A stretch of 64,000 bases of DNA from assembly GCF_040954835.1 (NCBI RefSeq), contig NC_090698.1, forward strand, positions 42,630,157 through 42,694,156, in the 5' to 3' direction. The stretch's first letter is position 1, and each line of letters begins with the position of its first letter. The translations under genes were made by a program, and so were the position numbers. The notes below the pieces were generated by a model. It ran no database searches and was not told where the DNA came from. It worked only from the letters and a program-made list of their open reading frames with translations. Source of the DNA: Lepisosteus oculatus (lineage: Eukaryota > Chordata > Actinopteri > Semionotiformes > Lepisosteidae). This document shows, in pieces, positions 61,501 through 64,000 of this stretch.

Positions 61501-61930
61501 AGAACCCAACAAGACAGCATCTTTTACCTGCTGCAAAGCTTGTGGCAGTAAATTATTGCTTCCAACAATGGCCACACATGCTACTAGCCTTCTCTGTTAT
61601 CCCCTGTTAATAAGTCCTCTTGATGATTAGTTAATCAGCATAAAAATGTACTTGTGTTATGTACTGTGTGTATTATGACTGTTGTAATTATAAGTGTTTT
61701 TTTATGCTTGGTATATTTTTATGATTATAATACCTTGTCTACGCTTATGTCTTTATAAAATGCTTGCTTGTGATTTTCTGTATATGTCTATAAAAGTGAG
61801 GCCAGAAGTCGTGGGAAAAAAATGTTTTCTCTCTGTGCTGGCAGGCAGCTGATGTCGTGCTCGGAAGATGGGAGTGTCCGTATGTGGGAACTACAGGATC
61901 TGCCTCTGCCTGCTGAACCTGCCTCTTCAG
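46454..61930 (+). CDS. WDR41: WD repeat-containing protein 41, coding exons 1-11 (3' end outside window)
   Basis: Exons: 46454-46501, 49294-49409, 51911-51959, 53614-53733, 54064-54126, 55286-55397, 55964-56026, 57038-57145, 57695-57879, 60377-60498, 61845-61930. All have GT donors and AG acceptors, and the phases join to an open frame of 357 residues; human WDR41 is about 459, so the last roughly 100 residues lie beyond 64000. The start MLRWILGGR and blocks such as RFASAGDDGLVLVWN, LDVWLSGGNELCVWN, SGSHVGELIVWD and SCSEDGSVRMWE match vertebrate WDR41. These WD-type blade ends indicate a beta-propeller. WDR41 binds C9orf72-SMCR8 and recruits the complex to lysosomes through the amino-acid transporter PQLC2. 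No inactivating change is seen. Confidence 0.95.
46785..46835 (-). repeat. LINE 3'-tail fragment
   Basis: 'atactttattcgtccctggg' and 'aggacaattt' is the reverse complement of the common 'aaattgtcc...cagggacgaataaagtat' end of fish L2/Rex-like LINEs. Confidence 0.5.
47200..47320 (-). repeat. dispersed 'GTGGAGTTTG' repeat fragment
   Basis: 'gaacatgcagactccacaca' is the reverse complement of 'tgtgtggagtttgcatgttc'; it is followed by 'aaggcagctaccttaatcac', the reverse of the 'gattagcgttgctgcctt' region. The rest of the repeat is lost. Confidence 0.6.
49294..49409 (+). CDS. WDR41: WDR41 coding exon 2
   Basis: Acceptor tgtctgcag, donor CAG|gtaagc. It encodes residues 17-54 and the first two bases of Arg55: KTTVLFIGEEQPKNSYTELQ and VLKGHFDIVRFLVQIDDF. 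This is the first propeller strand region (GH...IVRFL). Confidence 0.93.
49410..51910 (+). other. WDR41: WDR41 intron 2
   Basis: 2.5 kb without a recognised repeat family. It holds a 12-base C run at 51297-51308 and minor open frames (49721-49987, minus 50093-50281) that have no domain evidence. Confidence 0.6.
51911..51959 (+). CDS. WDR41: WDR41 coding exon 3
   Basis: A 49-nt exon encoding (R)FASAGDDGLVLVWNVQ, residues 55-71, ending in a WD-type blade strand. Acceptor ttttttgcag; donor CAG|gttgtt, which is weak. The longer open frame running on into the intron (to 52104) is read-through, not coding. Confidence 0.92.
52195..52330 (-). repeat. LINE 3'-tail fragment (L2/Rex-like)
   Basis: 'gataagatgagattttattg' followed by 'tcccccgagggaaattt' is the reverse complement of a fish LINE terminus ('aaatttccctcgggggacaa' 'taaaatc...'). 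It lies in WDR41 intron 3. The downstream part reaching about 52330 is A/C-rich and less sure. Confidence 0.6.
52635..52649 (+). promoter_or_regulatory. candidate CTCF site in WDR41 intron 3
   Basis: ACAGCAGAGGGCACT fits NCASYAGRKGGCRSY at all 15 positions, on the opposite strand to the candidate at 36450-36464. Occupancy is unknown. Confidence 0.4.
53225..53535 (+). repeat. dispersed 'GTGGAGTTTG' repeat in WDR41 intron 3
   Basis: It runs from 'ggggaggcagggggctgcag' through 'gtgtggagtttgtatgttct' to 'ttataaaatggatggatgga'. It lies 80 bp upstream of exon 4. All four open frames here are repeat shadows. Confidence 0.85.
53614..53733 (+). CDS. WDR41: WDR41 coding exon 4
   Basis: Residues 72-111: TGERLRELRAHSQQVTAIAA, then FRTESSRGMIITASSDRTVS. 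Acceptor tgttattgcag, donor AGC|gtatcc (unusual +3 to +6 bases). Relative to the human protein the loop between the blade strands is a few residues shorter. Confidence 0.93.
54064..54126 (+). CDS. WDR41: WDR41 coding exon 5
   Basis: Residues 112-132, LWDTETGNRVQMVSELQSSVK. Together with exon 4 this completes the WD strand TVSLWD. Acceptor ttctggtgtag, donor AAG|gtgcgt. Intron 4 (53734-54063) is only 330 bp. Confidence 0.92.
54127..55285 (+). other. WDR41: WDR41 intron 5
   Basis: 1.16 kb, AT-rich, no recognised repeat. Short open frames (54131-54346, 54473-54676, 54670-54876) lack any supporting feature. Confidence 0.5.
55286..55397 (+). CDS. WDR41: WDR41 coding exon 6
   Basis: Residues 133-169 plus one base: CLLVLERLDVWLSGGNELCV, then WNKHFELLCKTDCYKDA. 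It includes the blade end LCVWN. Acceptor ctttttatag, donor CAG|gtaatc. Confidence 0.93.
55964..56026 (+). CDS. WDR41: WDR41 coding exon 7
   Basis: Residues 170-190 plus one base: GVTAMIELPKNCIVAAVDKEL. Acceptor tatttttag, donor TTAA|gtaaga. The human protein has a glycine (VGKEL) where Asp is read here. Confidence 0.9.
56265..56830 (-). mobile_element. degraded Tc1-like fragment in WDR41 intron 7
   Basis: 'ctctttaaaagtattgggac' (56276-56295) resembles the Tc1-type end ('ctccaaatgtattgggat') at 17.59 kb. Further in, 'catatgttctgggtctctgt' followed by 'cgtgctgcatggtaaa' has the look of a minus-strand transposase region (compare 'ttgggtcattgtcctgttgg' at 38982). No frame survives and the right border is not clear. 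Confidence 0.45.
57038..57145 (+). CDS. WDR41: WDR41 coding exon 8 (homology-based start; alternative start 56987)
   Basis: Residues 191-226 plus one base: (I)VYRLIVSSSETETSIQEICR, then LTDHHDSVRTLISVN. The homology-based acceptor is a poor 'cactttaaag' with no pyrimidine tract. A much better acceptor, 'tataatattttgcag', ends at 56986 and keeps the same frame, which would add 17 residues. I give the short form because VDKEL-IVYRL lines up with KEL-IIFRL in the human protein. Donor AATG|gtaaga. Confidence 0.8.
57695..57879 (+). CDS. WDR41: WDR41 coding exon 9
   Basis: Residues 227-288: (D)QMFASGSHVGELIVWDSLD, then WTIQVYERIFWETAQTDSQ, ending EMSIQHLTSDGE. The WD strand LIVWD is clear. Acceptor tctacacag, donor GAG|gtaggc. 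Confidence 0.94.
57880..60376 (+). other. WDR41: WDR41 intron 9, mostly a Tc1-like element
   Basis: 2.5 kb. About 1.6 kb of it is the Tc1-like relic at 58618-60250; without it the intron would be about 0.9 kb. Confidence 0.7.
58618..60250 (+). mobile_element. Tc1-like transposon relic, near full length
   Basis: The left end 'ctacagtgcctaccaaacct' with 'actgggaccat' is mirrored by 'attgttgtcccaatac' near 60218-60233. Plus-strand frames carry a decayed transposase: 59243-59330 is the DNA-binding part shared with the 17.6 kb copy, and 59344-59634 carries 'VLLIDETKLNLYHSNGNVKV' with the DE dipeptide and a following 'GNVMVWAFMAASGPGSLV' block. Stops separate the parts, so it is inactive. It sits inside WDR41 intron 9 in the same orientation as the gene. 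Confidence 0.75.
60377..60498 (+). CDS. WDR41: WDR41 coding exon 10
   Basis: Residues 289-328 plus two bases: FVVAAVGNGLYIYNILTKNV, then VAYRRTAHDSNVLHSLLLPN. Acceptor cttttttgcag, donor CAG|gtttgt. It matches the human VFAAVGRGLYVYS...KTAHDSNVLH region. Confidence 0.94.
60960..61630 (+). mobile_element. Tc1-like relic in WDR41 intron 10
   Basis: A plus-strand trace 'FQHWIQVLYSDESRFCV' (near 61180-61233) contains the DES motif of Tc1 transposases. Later 'caccagacctcagctctact' 'gaaaatctg' recalls the SPDL.(P/S)(I/T)EN region with the second catalytic residues. The frame is destroyed. It belongs to a different Tc1 subfamily from the 58.6 kb element, as the sequences around DE differ. Confidence 0.65.
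61845..61930 (+). CDS. WDR41: WDR41 coding exon 11 (last in window)
   Basis: Residues 329-357 plus one base: (R)QLMSCSEDGSVRMWELQDL, then PLPAEPASS. Acceptor gtgctggcag, donor TCAG|gttaga. The continuing GFFNMWGFG-type segment of the protein, close to the loop that contacts PQLC2 as I recall, is not found before 64000. Confidence 0.93.
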
Positions 61931-62334
61931 GTTAGATTCCTCATTATCAACAGCCTTATTTACTGCACTCCAGATCGGGGCCATTTCCCATTCATGGGAT
62001 CCTTTGCCAGGCTACACTAAGGAGTCCTGCAGGACATTCTGTGTCACGTTCTGATTAAAGATTGCGAAAGTGCTGTGTGGCAATTAATTGGGAAATAAAC
62101 TATACCAAATACGAATTGGCTGAATTCCAGCATTCTAATTTGCCACAAGCACAATTGCAGAGTGATGGACTTATACAGTCCTACTATTGAGTAAGACAAA
62201 GCAAAATGCCTAAAGTTTTTACAAAACTGCGAATGAACATATTCATACTATATGCAAGTCATATGTAAGCAATTAACATATCAAGTATTTGCTTGGTAAG
62301 CTTTCATAATGTTTGTTGCATTCAGTTGTCTGTT

Positions 62335-62600
62335 GTTAACCTCGGTGTCCTGGCTAAATTTCTCCCTCTAGCCTTTACTAATCATGGCCTCCTATAAATC
62401 TCCGTCTATGAATTGGCTTCATTACTCTGTTCTCCTTCACGCTGATAGCTGGTGTGTGGTGAGCATATTGGTGCACTTTGGCTGGTCGCATCAGCTGGCT
62501 GGGTGCTACACATTGGTGGTGGTTGGGAGTCCCCATTACCTGTTAAGTTGCTTCAGTGGAATGTCCAGCAAAGCGCTATATAAGTGTAAGGACATATTAT
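62335..62600 (+). mobile_element. SINE, 3' body and tail
   Basis: 'cggtgtcctggctaaatttc', 'ctatgaattggcttcattac', 'gctggtgtgtggtgagcata' and the tail 'gcaaagcgctatataagtgt' are, as I remember it, the 3' half of the same abundant fish 5S-headed SINE whose head is at 44575-44830. The two are on opposite strands. The 75-aa frame across it is not a gene. Confidence 0.7.
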
Positions 62601-62721
62601 CTTGGGGTTAGAAACCTTTAGTTTATGCTTACAAAGAAGGCATATCTGACTTACTTGTGTGTTGTCTATGTAGTACTGGACTGAACAAAATAGCTGAACT
62701 TTTCTGTCTGTATATACAGCA

Positions 62722-62931
62722 TGTGTAGAGTTTTTTTAACAAAAGTTCAGGAGGGATGATGGCACCCAAGCCCTCCTTGTCATCCTTTATGATGTCAGTT
62801 CCCTTAAGCTGTGAACACCATAGTAAGCCCTTCTTATACTCTCATTCATCTTTCTGTATTCCTTCTCCTCACCATCTCCATCTTTGTTGATGTCCCTTGG
62901 TTACCTCCTCACTGTGTGTAGAGTTTTTAAC
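62722..62931 (+). repeat. repeat insertion flanked by a short direct repeat
   Basis: 'aacaaaagttcaggagggat' (62738-62757) matches the start of the repeat at 19027. 'tgtgtagagtttttttaac' (62722-62740) recurs as 'tgtgtagagtttttaac' (62915-62931), which could be a target-site duplication or part of the element. Confidence 0.5.
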
Positions 62932-63734
62932 TTTGTCCTTCTCAATAGACCTTCCTAAGTGCATTTTCTTGAAAATGTCATATTTCCTTCCTCGTGAAAT
63001 ATAGGTTATGGATGATATTTAAATGAATTTTCCGGTTTCAGTCAATATCTTCATGAACTACATCTTCACCATACTATACAGTGGTATTCACTTTCTCTTT
63101 TATGTTGAGTTTTTAGAAGTTTGACCTGGCATTCACATCCAGCAAGAAAACAAAAATTGTTTTTCTGATATTTTTTTTCTTCCTACTTCAAAGAAACCAT
63201 TGAACAAAGTTTTTATTTATTCACTTTAAGTTGCAAAGCCTGTTCTAAAGAGGGTTTTCAGACTTCCCCTGGCTTCATTGGTAGGTTTCAGAACTTCAAA
63301 ACCTTTTCAGGAACATTGTACTTAGCTCCTCATTTCCTGTTGATTGTGTTTTAGTAATGCAGGCCAGGTGTTCCTTTTCAAATCAAAGGAGTAAAACATT
63401 GGCCAAAATATCTGTCTTGATCAGATCTCTGATAACTATCTTAAATTAAATACCTTTGAGAGATTACAGGCAAACACACGCCTTTCCCAAGGCGATGGAA
63501 TGCTTTTTTCTCCCATCTAAATCATGCTGGATTTGTACAGTGGAGATGGGATGTCACCAAAAGGAATTATTTCCAGATGCTGGTACGCTTTGCAGAGGAA
63601 ATGAAGTTCCTGAGATTTGATATGGTCTTTTAGTTAAGTTCAATTCAGCATTCTCACTCAGTAGTGGGTTTGCTGCAATTATCAGTCTTTTGGTTGACAT
63701 GGTTTTCTGCCATGTGGGCCAAGACTTTTTCTGC

Positions 63735-64000
63735 TTTTTATCCATCCATTTTCAGTAACCACTTAGTGCCGTACATAGTCACAGAAATCCGGAACCTAAC
63801 CCAGTAGTGAAGGGTTACATGGCAGAATCTGCGCTGAACAGGATGCCAGACATGAATATGAACTCATTTGGGTGGCAAACACTAACCACTGGAGAGCATG
63901 CAAACTCCTCGCACTTGCCTGACACACAACCCAAGGACACTGCAGCTCGCTGTGAGGCTGCAACCGCTAGCTGCACTGTCATCATTCTCCAGTCTTCTAT
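63735..64000 (-). repeat. dispersed 'GTGGAGTTTG' repeat, divergent
   Basis: 'tttatccatccattttcagt' opens the reverse-complement copy. 'gagcatgcaaactcctcgca' corresponds to the central 'tgtggagtttgcatgttct'. It ends near 'gtgaggctgcaaccgctagc' close to the window edge. Confidence 0.7.

Larger units (their letters stand above)
61931..64000 (+). other. WDR41: WDR41 intron 11 (incomplete)
   Basis: At least 2.07 kb. No exon encoding the remaining WDR41 residues is seen. It holds three repeat pieces (62335-62600, 62722-62931, 63735-64000). The rest is AT-rich without features. Confidence 0.7.

Overview
This is a vertebrate nuclear genomic window: AT-rich, intron-bearing, with many decayed transposable elements. 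Two genes are supported, both on the + strand: OTP (orthopedia homeobox, complete coding region, three exons, 3446-8605) and WDR41 (WD-repeat protein of the C9orf72-SMCR8-WDR41 complex, coding exons 1-11 within 46454-61930, the 3' end lying beyond the window). I know OTP and WDR41 as neighbours in other vertebrates (human 5q14), so this is a conserved linkage. The repeats (Tc1-like transposons with long inverted ends, a 5S-rRNA-headed SINE, L2/Rex-like LINE tails, a dispersed 'GTGGAGTTTG' repeat and hairpin repeats) point to a ray-finned fish, perhaps a non-teleost such as a gar, bowfin or sturgeon. The lineage is inference; no marker here settles it.

Layout. 1-3445: OTP upstream region, with a long TAA microsatellite, a mixed triplet repeat and a CCAAT/TATA-like proximal promoter. 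3446-8605: OTP coding exons with a 0.6 kb first intron and a 3.6 kb second intron that splits the homeobox in helix 3. 8606 to about 9.5 kb: probable 3'UTR with two AATAAA clusters. About 9.5-46.4 kb: a 37 kb gene desert with no convincing protein-coding gene. It holds LINE, Tc1, SINE and hairpin relics between unique AT-rich stretches; several of these carry clusters of homeodomain-type TAAT sites and could be OTP enhancers, which I cannot test. 46.4-64 kb: WDR41, whose introns hold at least three Tc1-like relics, a dispersed repeat and SINE fragments.

How the genes relate. OTP is a paired-class homeodomain transcription factor needed for hypothalamic neuroendocrine neurons. A developmental regulator beside a large desert and an unrelated housekeeping gene is the usual shape of a regulatory block, in which the neighbour is a bystander. 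Nothing suggests a functional link between the two proteins.

I found no previously undescribed gene system. The observations most worth a second look are: an in-frame 51-nt alternative acceptor at WDR41 exon 8, where the stronger-looking site is not the one homology predicts; a tandem CRE plus NRF1-like cluster just downstream of WDR41 coding exon 1; two oppositely oriented perfect matches to the degenerate CTCF consensus; a 275-bp direct duplication placed at the broken right end of a long-TIR Tc1 element; and a near-perfect hairpin repeat family with three recognisable copies.
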